From the NCBI RefSeq assembly GCF_035999195.1, contig NZ_DASYGY010000009.1, forward strand, positions 1,736,001 to 1,800,000: 64,000 nt of DNA, given 5' to 3'. Source of the DNA: Pseudoxanthomonas sp. (lineage in GTDB: Bacteria; Pseudomonadota; Gammaproteobacteria; Xanthomonadales; Xanthomonadaceae). A program made the position numbers and the translations under genes. The notes beneath the pieces were generated by a model. It was not told the DNA's origin. It saw only the letters and a program-made list of their open reading frames with translations, and did not search any database. Position 1 is the stretch's first letter, and every line of letters starts with the position of its first letter. Positions 42,302-51,216 of the stretch are shown in pieces.

Positions 42302-42509
42302 GAAGGTCCATCCGTGCACGGCCGCATCCGATGGCGTACGCCGAAGCGCCCGAAGTCACCGGAGAGCCCCGTGGGGCGCGTGCGGAGCATCGGGCAGGCG
42401 CATGAAAGGATCGCATCGGTCGCTGAAGGTCGCGCCGCGATCCGCAGGGCCAATGGCTCAAGCGGATCGGGCGCAGTAGCGTTGTAGCGCAGCCGATGCG
42501 AACAGCATG

Positions 42510-42923
42510 TCAATGCCGCGCCGCGACGCCTTCCAGCAAGTCCTGCGATGCGCCGCGCTCCCCCGACTGGGCGAAGTTGCCCAGCGAGACGATCCCGACC
42601 AGACGCTTGTCCCGGTTGACCACCGGCAAGCGACGCACTTCCAGATCGGCCATGTTCATCGCCACATGGTCGACATCATCGTCGTCGAAACAGTATTTGA
42701 CCTCGGTGGACATGACCTCCCGCACGCGCGCATCTCCGCCCAGCCCTCGTGCCACCGCACGCACCGCGATATCGCGATCCGTCAGGAAGCCGACCAGACG
42801 CTGGTCCTCGCCCACCGGCAGGCTGCCTACATCGTGCTCGGCCATCAGGGTGGCCGCATGGGACAGGCGGTCGTCAGGCGCCACCACGCAGACGTTGCCG
42901 CTCATCATCTCGCTGATCTTCAT
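42510..42923 (-). CDS. two-CBS-domain protein
   Basis: 137 residues with two CBS repeats: the first runs from MKISEMMSGNVCVVAPDD to LTDRDIAVRAVARG, the second from VREVMSTEVKYCFDD to LVGIVSLGNFA. CBS pairs bind adenosine nucleotides and act as energy sensors. AGGAGAG precedes the ATG. 28 bases separate it from the hemerythrin gene, and both are on the minus strand, so co-transcription is likely. Confidence 0.93.
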   Translation of the reverse strand: MKISEMMSGNVCVVAPDDRLSHAATLMAEHDVGSLPVGEDQRLVGFLTDRDIAVRAVARGLGGDARVREVMSTEVKYCFDDDDVDHVAMNMADLEVRRLPVVNRDKRLVGIVSLGNFAQSGERGASQDLLEGVAARH

Positions 42924-42951
42924 CTCGCTCTCCTGATCGGTTGGAATCCCG

Positions 42952-43473
42952 TTACTGGGTCAGGCTCTTGACGGCGCCCTTGACGGCCGCCTTGGCCTTC
43001 TCGCCTGCCATGACCGCCTGCGCGCCGGCGGACTCCTTCCACTCCGCATACGCTTCGTCCAGCTCGGCGCGCTCCTGCGCATTGAAGAGGGCGCGCGCCA
43101 TCTTGAACATGGTCGTTTCCTCTTCCGTCGCATGATGGTCGATGAGTTCGCCGAAAACCTTGGCGCGTCCGGCGAACTCGGGCGTGCCCGGCGAGGCAGC
43201 GTGCACCTCCGGGATCACCGTTTTCTCGACCGCATGGTGCTCGGTCAATGCCTCGGCGTAGACCTGCTGGCCGTCGCGGTCGGCCCGGTCACGGAAGGCG
43301 GGATAGAAGATCTCTTCCTCCCACTTGGCGTGCGGGATCAACGCGCTTTCGATCCGCTCCAGAAGCGACTGGCGCTTCTTGACGCCGCGGTCCGTCGTCT
43401 CTCCGAGCTCGGCGAACAGTGCGCGCAGTTGGTCATGTTCGGCCTTGAGGGTTTTCAGGATGTCGCGTGCCAT
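42952..43473 (-). CDS. hemerythrin-like HHE domain protein
   Basis: 173 residues. Iron-ligand motifs of the hemerythrin four-helix bundle are present: AEHDQL, PHAKWEEEIFYP, EHHAVEKTVIPE and IDHHATEEETTMF. The C-terminal tail is Ala/Lys-rich. It binds non-haem di-iron and may bind oxygen, NO or sense redox state. It is cytoplasmic, with no signal peptide, and is often found with other general-stress proteins such as DUF892 and DUF4142, both encoded in this window. Confidence 0.93.
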   Translation of the reverse strand: MARDILKTLKAEHDQLRALFAELGETTDRGVKKRQSLLERIESALIPHAKWEEEIFYPAFRDRADRDGQQVYAEALTEHHAVEKTVIPEVHAASPGTPEFAGRAKVFGELIDHHATEEETTMFKMARALFNAQERAELDEAYAEWKESAGAQAVMAGEKAKAAVKGAVKSLTQ

Positions 43474-43539
43474 GGATGCCTGCCTGATATGGGTGGGCGT
43501 TCCAATCTGCCGGCAACGAGGTGGAAAGGTTGTGATCGA

Positions 43540-44541
43540 TCAGTGATATCCCTGGCCGGGCTGGAGCTTGCCGCGGAACACGTAGTACGACCATGCCGTG
43601 TATCCGAGGATCAAGGGCAACAGGCACACCACACCCACCAGCAAGAAACCTTGCGACGACGGCGGTGCCGCGGCATCCCATATCGTCAGCACCGGCGGCA
43701 CCAGAAATGGCCACAGGCCGAGCAGCAGGCCCGCATAGGCCAGCGCGAACAGCAGCAGCGCCAGCAGGAACGGGCGCGCGTCGCGTCCCTCGCGGACGGT
43801 GACCCGCCAGAGCAGCCATACCGCCACAAGGGCGAGCATCGGGACCGGCGCCAGTCGCCAGAACGCGCCGCCGGTGAACCAGCGTTCCATCACGCGCGCG
43901 CTCAGAAAGGGTAGGCCCGCGCTGACCAGTGCCATGAAGCCCGCCACGACGACGACCAGCGGGCGCGCGCAGTGGCGCGCCAGCCGCTGCACCTCATCGG
44001 TGGTCTTCAGGATCAGCCAGGTCGCGCCCAGCAAGGCGTAGCCCGCGACCAGCGCGCATCCGGTCATCAACGCGAAGGGCCGCAGCCAGGCCCAGGCCCC
44101 GTCGCCAACGCCCGGCAGCCCCTGAACCAGCGCACCCAGGATCACCCCCTGCCAGAACGCCGCGCACAACGATCCGGCGGCGAAGGCCCAACCCCACAGC
44201 CACCGCGTGCGCTGGGCCTTGAACCGGAACTCGAACGCGACGCCGCGGAACACCAGCGCCACCAGCATCATCAACACAGGCAGGTACAGCGCGGGCAGGA
44301 TCGTGGCATATGCCGCTGGAAACGCCGCGAGAAGTCCGGCTCCCCCGAGCACCAGCCATGTCTCGTTGCCGTCCCAGATCGGCGCGGCGGTATTCATCAT
44401 CAGATCGCGCTGCGCCTCGTCCCGTGCGAATGGGACCAGAATGCCCAGCCCCAGGACGAAGCCATCCAGCACCACGTACATGAAGACGCCGAACGCGATG
44501 ACCGCGAACCAGGCTACGGGCAACCAGTACGCCACGTCCAT
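43540..44541 (-). CDS. cydB: cytochrome bd ubiquinol oxidase subunit II
   Basis: 333 residues, about eight to nine membrane helices. Typical subunit II motifs: VLDGFVLGLGILVPFARDEAQR, NTAAPIWDGNETWLVLGG and FRGVAFEFRF. The ATG shares one base with the cydA stop (TGATG), so translation is coupled. Subunit II supports the oxygen-reducing subunit I. A canonical CydX follower is not seen. Confidence 0.95.
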   Translation of the reverse strand: MDVAYWLPVAWFAVIAFGVFMYVVLDGFVLGLGILVPFARDEAQRDLMMNTAAPIWDGNETWLVLGGAGLLAAFPAAYATILPALYLPVLMMLVALVFRGVAFEFRFKAQRTRWLWGWAFAAGSLCAAFWQGVILGALVQGLPGVGDGAWAWLRPFALMTGCALVAGYALLGATWLILKTTDEVQRLARHCARPLVVVVAGFMALVSAGLPFLSARVMERWFTGGAFWRLAPVPMLALVAVWLLWRVTVREGRDARPFLLALLLFALAYAGLLLGLWPFLVPPVLTIWDAAAPPSSQGFLLVGVVCLLPLILGYTAWSYYVFRGKLQPGQGYH

Positions 44542-45938
44542 CAGCCATCCTCCAGCGACGCATCGGATGCGCTGATGGGCCGCGCCGGCGTACGCTCGCC
44601 CTCTTCCGTGTCCGGTTCGGGTTCGTGCGGGAGCGGACCGCGACGCAGCATGCGGTAGAGGTAGGCGAAGCCGAAACCGAACACGATCGCGTAAGCCAGC
44701 ACGTAGACGACCAGGGACAGGGCGACGCTGGTCGCGCTCACCTCGCTGACCGCGGATGCCGTGCGCAGCAGGCCGTACACCAGCCACGGCTGGCGCCCGA
44801 TCTCGGTGACGAACCAGCCCGCGATGATCGCCACGAAGCCGGCCGGCAGCATCAGATTCCAGGCCACGTGCAGCCTGCGGCTCTCCCGCAGTCGTCCGCG
44901 CCACCACGACCATCCCGACACCAGCGCCAGCAGCAGCATCAGCGTACCGATGCCGACCATGATGCGGAAGGCGTAGAACACCGGCCGTACCGGTGGACGC
45001 TCGGACGGCGCGAACGTCTCCAGCGCCGGTACCGCGCCATCCCACGAGCGCGTCAGCACCAGGCTGCCCAGTTTCGGTACCGCCACCTCCTGACGGTTGC
45101 GTGCGGCGGTCTCGTCCGGCACCGCCCACAGCACCAGAGGTACGCCCTCCCCTGGAGGCGCCGGCCGCCAGTGCGCCTCGATCGCGGCCACCTTCGCCGG
45201 TTGGTGTTCCAGCGTGTTGAGGCCATGCAGATCACCGGCCACGATCTGCAGCGGTACCGTGATCAGTGCGAACACCGTCGCCAGCCGCAGCATGCGCCAC
45301 GCGGGATCGGTATGCATGCCCTTGCGCAGATACCACCCGGCCACGCCGCCGATGACGAAGCATGTGGTGAGATAGGCGGCCAGTGTCATGTGCACCAGGC
45401 GGTAGGGAAACGACGGATTGAAGATGACCTCGCGCCAGGACACGACGCGAGCGATGCCATCGACGATCTCGTGGCCCTGCGGTGTGTGCAGCCAGCTGTT
45501 GGCCGACAGGATCCAGAACGTGGACAGCAACGTACCCAGGGCCACCATGCAGGTGGACAGGAAGTGCAGCCACGGGGGCACGCGTGACCAGGCGAACAGC
45601 ATGACGCCGAGAAAGCTGGCCTCAAGGAAGAACGCGGTGAGTACCTCGTAGCCCAGCAGCGGCCCCAGGACTGCCCCTGCGAACCGGCTCAGACCCGCCC
45701 AGTTGGTGCCCAGCTGGAAGCTCAGCACGATCCCGCTGACCACGCCCATGCCGAACGAGACGGCGAAGACCTTCAGCCAGAAGAAGTAGAGGTCGCGCCA
45801 AACGGTGTCGCGCGTGCGCAGCCAGCGGAACTCCAGGAAGCCCAGCCAGCTCGCCAGCCCGATCGTGAAAGCCGGGAACAGCACATGAAAGCTGATGACG
45901 AAGGCGAACTGGATGCGGGAGAGCAGCAGGGCGTCCAT
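44541..45938 (-). CDS. cydA: cytochrome bd ubiquinol oxidase subunit I (cyanide-insensitive type)
   Basis: 465 residues, nine membrane helices expected. The haem-ligand histidine region is SFHVLFPAFTIGLAS near residue 18; GWFVTEIGRQPWLVYG is the conserved GRQPW loop. The quinol loop is short, as in the CIO/CioA group, which tolerates cyanide and low oxygen. The ATG at 45938 is chosen; the longer frame to 46010 has no ribosome site. First gene of the cydAB pair, 43 bases downstream of the DUF6766 gene. High-affinity respiration under stress fits the surrounding genes. Confidence 0.95.
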   Translation of the reverse strand: MDALLLSRIQFAFVISFHVLFPAFTIGLASWLGFLEFRWLRTRDTVWRDLYFFWLKVFAVSFGMGVVSGIVLSFQLGTNWAGLSRFAGAVLGPLLGYEVLTAFFLEASFLGVMLFAWSRVPPWLHFLSTCMVALGTLLSTFWILSANSWLHTPQGHEIVDGIARVVSWREVIFNPSFPYRLVHMTLAAYLTTCFVIGGVAGWYLRKGMHTDPAWRMLRLATVFALITVPLQIVAGDLHGLNTLEHQPAKVAAIEAHWRPAPPGEGVPLVLWAVPDETAARNRQEVAVPKLGSLVLTRSWDGAVPALETFAPSERPPVRPVFYAFRIMVGIGTLMLLLALVSGWSWWRGRLRESRRLHVAWNLMLPAGFVAIIAGWFVTEIGRQPWLVYGLLRTASAVSEVSATSVALSLVVYVLAYAIVFGFGFAYLYRMLRRGPLPHEPEPDTEEGERTPARPISASDASLEDG

Positions 45939-45981
45939 GCCGGTACCCTCCCATCCGCCATGGGAAGAGCTTATGAAAGCG

Positions 45982-46638
45982 CTAGGTCCCCGTCTGCGAA
46001 TGTGGCGCACGCAGCGGCTTGGATTCGGGCGACTTGTCCTGGCGCAGGAAGATCGACAGGACCACGATGGACAGCACCGCGAGGAACTCGCTCTGCCAGT
46101 TCTGCATCGACTCGAACCAGAATTGGCTGTCCAGCAGATGCGCTGTCCAGGAAAGGGAAACCTGCCCCTGAGCTGCGCGCTCCTCGTTCTCGAGCAGCCA
46201 GCTGCCCCAGCTGTGAAGGACGAAGGTCATTGAGAACAGCAGCAGGAACGCCATCGACAGCGAGTGGGCGTACAACGTCTTCCAGACACCCCCGATGCGC
46301 ACCGGCCAAGGGGCGGAACCTGCCTCGATACGCTCCTCCTCTTGCTCCGGATCGAGCGGCCGCGACTCCGCGGAGCCTCTTTGGCGCAGGCTTACGGTCA
46401 GCAACACATACATGCCCATCTGCAGGAACTCGCTTTCCCAGTTCTCGAAGGTGGCAGAAATGAAGTGCCCGCTTCGCAGGTAAGCCGACAGCGAGAGCAG
46501 CGTCAGGTCTTGATCCAGACGCTCCTGGTTGTACGCGGCATGCCCGGTGATGACCTGCGCCACCCAGAAGCCGAGAAACAACGCGAGCAGTACCAGCGAC
46601 AAGCCGTTGCGGTGGAGGAACGAGGTGCGTGAAGACAT
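45982..46638 (-). CDS. DUF6766-type membrane protein with an internal repeat
   Basis: 218 residues, four hydrophobic helices (about 10-30, 65-83, 125-145, 180-200). It contains two related halves: ENWESEFLQMG...VSLRQRGSAESRPL and QNWQSEFLAVL...IFLRQDKSPESKPL. The shared pattern is NWxSEF, a helix, then LRQ-x-SxESxPL. Such internal symmetry suggests duplication of a two-helix unit. The ATG at 46638 gives a single-unit start; the longer frame to 46956 is unlikely. Its function is unknown; cydAB lies just downstream on the same strand. Confidence 0.8.
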   Translation of the reverse strand: MSSRTSFLHRNGLSLVLLALFLGFWVAQVITGHAAYNQERLDQDLTLLSLSAYLRSGHFISATFENWESEFLQMGMYVLLTVSLRQRGSAESRPLDPEQEEERIEAGSAPWPVRIGGVWKTLYAHSLSMAFLLLFSMTFVLHSWGSWLLENEERAAQGQVSLSWTAHLLDSQFWFESMQNWQSEFLAVLSIVVLSIFLRQDKSPESKPLRAPHSQTGT

Positions 46639-46706
46639 GTCGATCGCCTGCAGATCCGATGACCGACTCTTCGCTTGGCGGGGACAACAGAATGTGAAGG
46701 AGTACG

Positions 46707-47183
46707 TCAGCCTGCGAAAGGCACACGACGGGCGACCATCATGAAGAAGATCGCGAGAAACGAGATCAAGGCAGGCACGCCCAGCGCCGCCCAGCATCCC
46801 AGGTAGGCACTGTAGCGAGCCGGCAGGGGTTGACCCGCAGCGGCGGCCTGCACGGCGATGTCGCGCAGGCGGATCTGCAGCCACACCACCGGCAGCCAGC
46901 ACGCTCCGGCGATAACGAACGCCACCAGCGACCAGTACAGCCATGGCGTGCCCCACGGGATCTGCAGCCGGTGTGCCAGATAGAGGCCCGTGACCGGCTG
47001 TATGATGATCGTGGTGGCCGTGAACAGCCAGTCCGCGACCACCACGTAGCGCGCCACGACGGCGACCACGCGGGCGTCCCGGGTGAGGCTGACGACCAGC
47101 AGGTAGAACGCCGTCCCGACGCCGGTGCCGAACAACAACGTCGACGACAGCACATGTACGTATTTAACGAGGATCAGGTCCAT
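46707..47183 (-). CDS. DUF2269 family membrane protein
   Basis: 158 residues, four helices. Family features: LILVKYVHVLSSTLLFGTGVGTAFY at the start, then PVTGLYLAHRL and WLPVVWLQIRLRD. DUF2269 proteins occur alongside NAD(P)-binding DoxX-like proteins, as here, where the upstream gene overlaps this one by about 20 bases (its stop is at 47164). The function of the pair is not established. The ATG at 47183 is preferred over a GTG two codons upstream. Confidence 0.88.
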   Translation of the reverse strand: MDLILVKYVHVLSSTLLFGTGVGTAFYLLVVSLTRDARVVAVVARYVVVADWLFTATTIIIQPVTGLYLAHRLQIPWGTPWLYWSLVAFVIAGACWLPVVWLQIRLRDIAVQAAAAGQPLPARYSAYLGCWAALGVPALISFLAIFFMMVARRVPFAG

Positions 47184-48423
47184 GTCCACGGTCCAGCGCC
47201 CACAGGCAGGCGATCATGGCGAGCAGGGGAACGTTCTTCAGCACGGGGCCGTAGGGATGCAGCCATTGCTCGGGCAGCCACACGGTGATGATCAGGGTGT
47301 AGGTAGCCACCACTAGCCCCTGGAAAAGATAGACCAGCGTGCGACATCGGGGCCGCAGTACCGCCAGGCCCAGCACGAGATCCAGCAGTGCCGCACTCCA
47401 CAACGCAGTCGTGGCCCATTCGCCCTGCAGCCCGGTGCGCGCCAGCAGCGCAAGGCTGGCCTCGCGTGGATATCCCCACAGCGATACCAGCGCCGTCACT
47501 ATCCACATCGCCGCCACCGTGATCCGCATGGTGGGCAGCAGCCAGCCCAGCCACGCCGTCGTGCGCAGGTCCGATGCGTCTTTCGTGAAATCCGCCGGAT
47601 CACGCAACGCGGCGCCACGCCATTGCACCATCCCGTCGGCGGCCGCGACGTTACCCTGCTCCAGCATCCGCAGCGCATCCCGGTCGAACGGCGCCTGCGG
47701 CAGCCATCTGGCGACGCCTGCGGCGACGTTTGCCAACCACGCAGGTACCGTAACGAACAGGCCGCCCGCGTCGAGCCATCGCTTGAAGTGCTGCAGATAG
47801 TCGCGCAGTCGCAGGGCACGGGGCCCCACCGCATCCAGGCACATACCGGCAGTCCCCGCCTCGGCAAGCGTCACCACGACCTCCGCCAAGTCCTCCACAT
47901 GCACCGGCTTCACCGGTTGCCGGCCACCGCCAGGCAACGGCGTGACCGGCAGGACGGCCAGCATCGCGAACCAGCGGGTGCTGGCACCGCGAGGATCGAA
48001 CACCAACGAGGGGCGTACGACGATGCCCGCAGGTGAAGTCGATGCCAGCACGCGAGCATCCATCTCGCCCTTGCTGGCGAAGTACGCAATCGACGACGCG
48101 GCATCGGCGCCGAGCGCGGACAGCTGCACGAACCGGCGGACCCCCGCCGCGCGCGCCGCCTCCAGCAGGCACGCCGGCGATTTCACATGCAGTGCATCGA
48201 AGCTCTGCTTCCCTGAGGCGCGGAAGATACCGACCGCATTGATGACGACGTCGATACCCCTCAGCGCGCGGATCAGCTCGGCCTGGCTGGGCATGTGCGC
48301 GAAATCCAGCACCACGCCGTTGCCACTGCCGCCGCGCGTCGCCAGGATCACCTCATGACCCCGCTCACCAAGCGCACGTACCAGCCGAGACCCGATCATG
48401 CCGCGACCGCCGGCCACCAGCAC
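47164..48423 (-). CDS. NAD(P)-binding epimerase-like protein fused to a DoxX-like membrane domain
   Basis: 419 residues from a GTG at 48423 with a perfect AGGAGG site upstream. The N-terminal 280 residues are an atypical SDR/NmrA-type Rossmann domain (VLVAGGRGMIGSRLVRAL; VVINAVGIFRAS; FVQLSALGADA). The C-terminal 130 residues hold four hydrophobic helices of the DoxX-like family. This fusion is known from proteobacteria; substrate unknown, with quinone- or electron-transfer related membrane reduction proposed. It overlaps DUF2269 by about 20 bases. The much longer open frame up to 48792 is a shadow of the neighbouring gene. Confidence 0.88.
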   Translation of the reverse strand: MLVAGGRGMIGSRLVRALGERGHEVILATRGGSGNGVVLDFAHMPSQAELIRALRGIDVVINAVGIFRASGKQSFDALHVKSPACLLEAARAAGVRRFVQLSALGADAASSIAYFASKGEMDARVLASTSPAGIVVRPSLVFDPRGASTRWFAMLAVLPVTPLPGGGRQPVKPVHVEDLAEVVVTLAEAGTAGMCLDAVGPRALRLRDYLQHFKRWLDAGGLFVTVPAWLANVAAGVARWLPQAPFDRDALRMLEQGNVAAADGMVQWRGAALRDPADFTKDASDLRTTAWLGWLLPTMRITVAAMWIVTALVSLWGYPREASLALLARTGLQGEWATTALWSAALLDLVLGLAVLRPRCRTLVYLFQGLVVATYTLIITVWLPEQWLHPYGPVLKNVPLLAMIACLWALDRGHGPDPR

Positions 48424-48450
48424 GCGCAACCTCCTGTCCGCTGGCGCGAT

Positions 48451-48954
48451 GTGGTCCGCAGCGGCAGCATCGCCAGCGTGCTGTCGACGCTCGCGGTCTC
48501 GGCCTGCAGCCGGTGGCGCGTCGGCTCGGCCGCCACCGGCACCAACGCCACCAGCCAGTGGCTCTGGTATCCGCGGGCCCGCTTCGCGCGTGCGCTCTCC
48601 TGGCGGCACACGGCCGTCGGCTATGTCATCCATCACGCCAGCTCTCTCCTCTGGGCCACCGGGTACGAAGCCACGCGACCGGCCGGTGCCTCGCCAAGCG
48701 GTCGTGCCGTACGTGCGGCGGGCATCGCCACCCTGGCCTACGCGGTGGACTACCACGTGGTGCCACGGCGGCTGAGCCCCGGATTCGAACACAAAGTGGG
48801 GCCGGCGGGCATGGTGGCCGTCTACGCGGCCTTCGCTGCCGGCCTATGGATGAGCACCCGGCTCGCCGCGCGCCCGCCACGCCGCCCGAAGCTCCTGCAG
48901 CAAGGGCAGCACGCACAACAGCAACGCAGGCGCCAGCACCGCCGCCCACGCTGA
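48451..48954 (+). CDS. small membrane protein, hypothetical
   Basis: 167 residues from the GTG at 48451. An ATG at 48355 with AGGA upstream is possible but would overlap the divergent SDR-DoxX gene by 69 bases. The recognisable core has hydrophobic helices around SIASVLSTLAVSAC, YVIHHASSLLWATGY and GMVAVYAAFAAGLW, and the motif AVDYHVVPRRLSPGFEHKVG, which is recalled from a family of inner-membrane proteins of unknown function. The last 30 codons are basic and low-complexity; they lie antisense to the next gene, so the original stop has probably been lost. Confidence 0.65.
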   Translation: MVRSGSIASVLSTLAVSACSRWRVGSAATGTNATSQWLWYPRARFARALSWRHTAVGYVIHHASSLLWATGYEATRPAGASPSGRAVRAAGIATLAYAVDYHVVPRRLSPGFEHKVGPAGMVAVYAAFAAGLWMSTRLAARPPRRPKLLQQGQHAQQQRRRQHRRPR

Positions 48955-49374
48955 GGCCGGCGGCAGCTGGGAACGCCACGCCCAGTCCCAGCCCTGCTGC
49001 ATGGCCAGGCCGCCATCGCGGTACAGCACGACGCCGAGGACGATCCATGGGGCGGTATCCAGCACGCTGTGCACGTGCTGTTCGAGCGGCGTGATGGCCC
49101 TGCGTGGCCATGCGACCCGCGTGTCCGCGTAGCCGGCCATCGCGTGCGCCAGTACCAGTACGCCCATCAGCATCGCCAGCGCCAGGCTGGGCTGGAACAG
49201 CATCCATGCCACCAACATGACGCCCATCAGGCCGGTCTGCAGCAGATGAAGGACCGACTCCCGCAAGCCGGAGGTCTGCGCGAGATCCGTGCGGCGATGG
49301 CAATGGAAGTCGACGCAGCCGGCCAGCAGCCAGAGCAGGTATCCCGCATACAAGCCCCACAGCGTGGCGGTCAC
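48844..49374 (-). CDS. four-helix membrane protein, hypothetical
   Basis: 176 residues with about five hydrophobic helices. It begins LWGLYAGYLLWLLAGCVDFHCHRRTDL; an HxHRR motif followed by SVLHLLQTGLMG suggests a diheme or metal-linked membrane protein. A GTG start at 49374 overlaps the stop of the FAD-Rieske gene (GTGA). Its last 111 bases overlap the convergent gene ending at 48954. No known family is assigned with certainty. Confidence 0.75.
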   Translation of the reverse strand: MTATLWGLYAGYLLWLLAGCVDFHCHRRTDLAQTSGLRESVLHLLQTGLMGVMLVAWMLFQPSLALAMLMGVLVLAHAMAGYADTRVAWPRRAITPLEQHVHSVLDTAPWIVLGVVLYRDGGLAMQQGWDWAWRSQLPPASAWAAVLAPALLLCVLPLLQELRAAWRARGEPGAHP

Positions 49375-50924
49375 GGGATGTCCGCGTCACGCGCGTCATC
49401 CCCGTGCAGGTCGAAGGGCTCCAGCGGCTCACTCGCGGGACCGTTGAGCACGCCGCCCGTCGCCGCATCGAAACGCGAGCCATGGCAGGGACAGTCCCAT
49501 GACTTCTCTTCGCTGCTCCAGCGGACCACGCATCCCAAGTGCGTGCACCGCGCGTTGTGCGCGTTCAGCGCGCCGTCGCCGGTCCGATACACCGCAACAC
49601 GGTGCACACCGCGACGGACGACGACCCCGCTCCCGCGCGGGAGTACTGCCAGCGCCTGCTCGTGCGACGGTGCCAGCCAGTCGCGGTACTGCAACGCAGC
49701 GTTTGCGTTCTCACGCAACCACGTGGGCGCACTCTTCAGGCGATGGCGCCCCGGCGCGTACAGCGCCGCCCAAGGGTGGTCGCGTCCGGCGATCAGGTCG
49801 CCAAGCAGTATCGCGGCCACCGTGCCGTGCGTCAGCCCGTTACCGGAATCGCCGGTCACCAGGAACACATTTTCGTTGTCGGGATCGGCACCGATGAACG
49901 CCAGTCCATCGATCGGCTCGAGGACCTGGCCCGACCATGCATGCGTGAAGCGCGTGACCGAAGGGAAGTGGACGCGCGTCCAGTCCTGCAGGCGCGCGTA
50001 GACGGTCGGATCATCGTCCTGTCCGGTCTTGTGGTCGCCGCCTCCGACGAGGATTTCGACGTCCGCGCCATCGCCCTCGTCCGGCCTGCGCAAACGGACG
50101 TAGTGGTAAGGATCCCCATCGTCCCAGTACAGCGCATCCGGAATGCTCCCCTCCGGTGCACAGCCGACCACCACGTACGTGCGGTACGCGGCCTGCTTCA
50201 GGTAGGTCGCGCCCGTGTCGTGGACAGGCACATTGGTCGCCGCGACCACGGCCCGGGCGCGCAACACCCTACCGTTCCGGCACGCGATCTCCGGTCGCGA
50301 GCCGCCCGTTACGCCGGTGACATCCGCACGCACGAACACGACACCCGCGTCGCGGGCCTGTCGTGCCAGCGCCAACAGGTAGGACCCGATGTCCACTCGA
50401 GCCTGCCGCTCGAAACGAATCACGGGCCCCAGCGCAGGCAGCGACGCCAGCCCCTCGGCCTGCAGTACGGCATGCAGACCGGCTTGGCTCGCCGCCTGCG
50501 CTTCATCCGCCAGGTCGTCGGTTCGCTTGTGGCACGAGAAGAGGAAAGCCGGCACATACTGGAAGTCGCAGTCGATGTTCCCGGCTTGGGCGATGTCCGC
50601 CATCCAGTCGATCGCGGCGGCGTGGCTGGCAGCGGCCTGCCTTGCGCCCTCCTCACCGTGATAGCGCGCCAGCGCGGTGAACCGATCATCCAGCGCCGAG
50701 GCGAGATGTGCACTGGTCCGCAGCGTCTCTCCCGACCCTATGCCATGACGCTCAAGGACGCACACATCGCGCCCGGCCCGCGCAAGCTGCAGCGCGGTAC
50801 TCAGCCCGGCTACGCCGGCACCGATGACGACCACGTCCGGCTCCTGCGGAGGTGCGTCGCGCCACCAGGACGCGGTTTCCGCCATGACGTCCCGCCAGAC
50901 GGGATGGGTACGCGCGGTCTTCAT
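49371..50924 (-). CDS. FAD-dependent oxidoreductase with C-terminal Rieske domain
   Basis: 517 residues. DAO-type FAD fold (VVVIGAGVAGLSTALQLARAG at about 31-50, GIGSGETLRTSAHL, VFLVTGDSGNGLTHG), then a Rieske [2Fe-2S] domain in the last 110 residues with both ligand pairs: CTHLGC and CPCHGS. It is a cytoplasmic enzyme of the glycine/D-amino-acid-oxidase-like group carrying its own iron-sulfur electron path. It sits between the 96-residue protein (4-base overlap) and the membrane protein (4-base overlap), so the membrane protein may be its electron acceptor. Substrate unknown. Confidence 0.93.
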   Translation of the reverse strand: MKTARTHPVWRDVMAETASWWRDAPPQEPDVVVIGAGVAGLSTALQLARAGRDVCVLERHGIGSGETLRTSAHLASALDDRFTALARYHGEEGARQAAASHAAAIDWMADIAQAGNIDCDFQYVPAFLFSCHKRTDDLADEAQAASQAGLHAVLQAEGLASLPALGPVIRFERQARVDIGSYLLALARQARDAGVVFVRADVTGVTGGSRPEIACRNGRVLRARAVVAATNVPVHDTGATYLKQAAYRTYVVVGCAPEGSIPDALYWDDGDPYHYVRLRRPDEGDGADVEILVGGGDHKTGQDDDPTVYARLQDWTRVHFPSVTRFTHAWSGQVLEPIDGLAFIGADPDNENVFLVTGDSGNGLTHGTVAAILLGDLIAGRDHPWAALYAPGRHRLKSAPTWLRENANAALQYRDWLAPSHEQALAVLPRGSGVVVRRGVHRVAVYRTGDGALNAHNARCTHLGCVVRWSSEEKSWDCPCHGSRFDAATGGVLNGPASEPLEPFDLHGDDARDADIP

Positions 50925-51211
50925 GGCAGGCGTCGGTCTTTTCCTGGCGCGACGTGTCCGTTCGGGTCTTGCGCAGCGCCGTGTGCCTGATCGCCGCCGC
51001 TCTCCGGCGTTCTGTGGTGGAGGCGGGCGCGCAGCTGTTCGATGCGCTCGCGGGCCCAGGATCGGTCTGCGGCGGGCAGGAGTGCGACCACGCGGTCGCA
51101 CTCCCGGACGATCGCTGAAAAATCGGTGACCACCGCCCCATGGCCGAGATGATCGAACCTTCGCTCGAGCTGATCCATCTCGATCATGGAGTCCGCGCGG
51201 GGGCGACGCAT
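50921..51211 (-). CDS. 96-residue hypothetical protein between DUF892 and FAD-Rieske genes
   Basis: Not recognised. The N-terminal 65 residues are predicted helical (MDQLERRFDHL, FSAIVRECDRVVALL, RSWARERIEQLRARL) and the tail is polar and probably disordered. The ATG at 51211 lies 5 bases after the DUF892 stop with GAGGA upstream; its stop overlaps the FAD-Rieske start (ATGA). Its position inside a chain of coupled genes is the main argument that it is real. Confidence 0.6.
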   Translation of the reverse strand: MRRPRADSMIEMDQLERRFDHLGHGAVVTDFSAIVRECDRVVALLPAADRSWARERIEQLRARLHHRTPESGGDQAHGAAQDPNGHVAPGKDRRLP

Positions 51212-51216
51212 GACGT

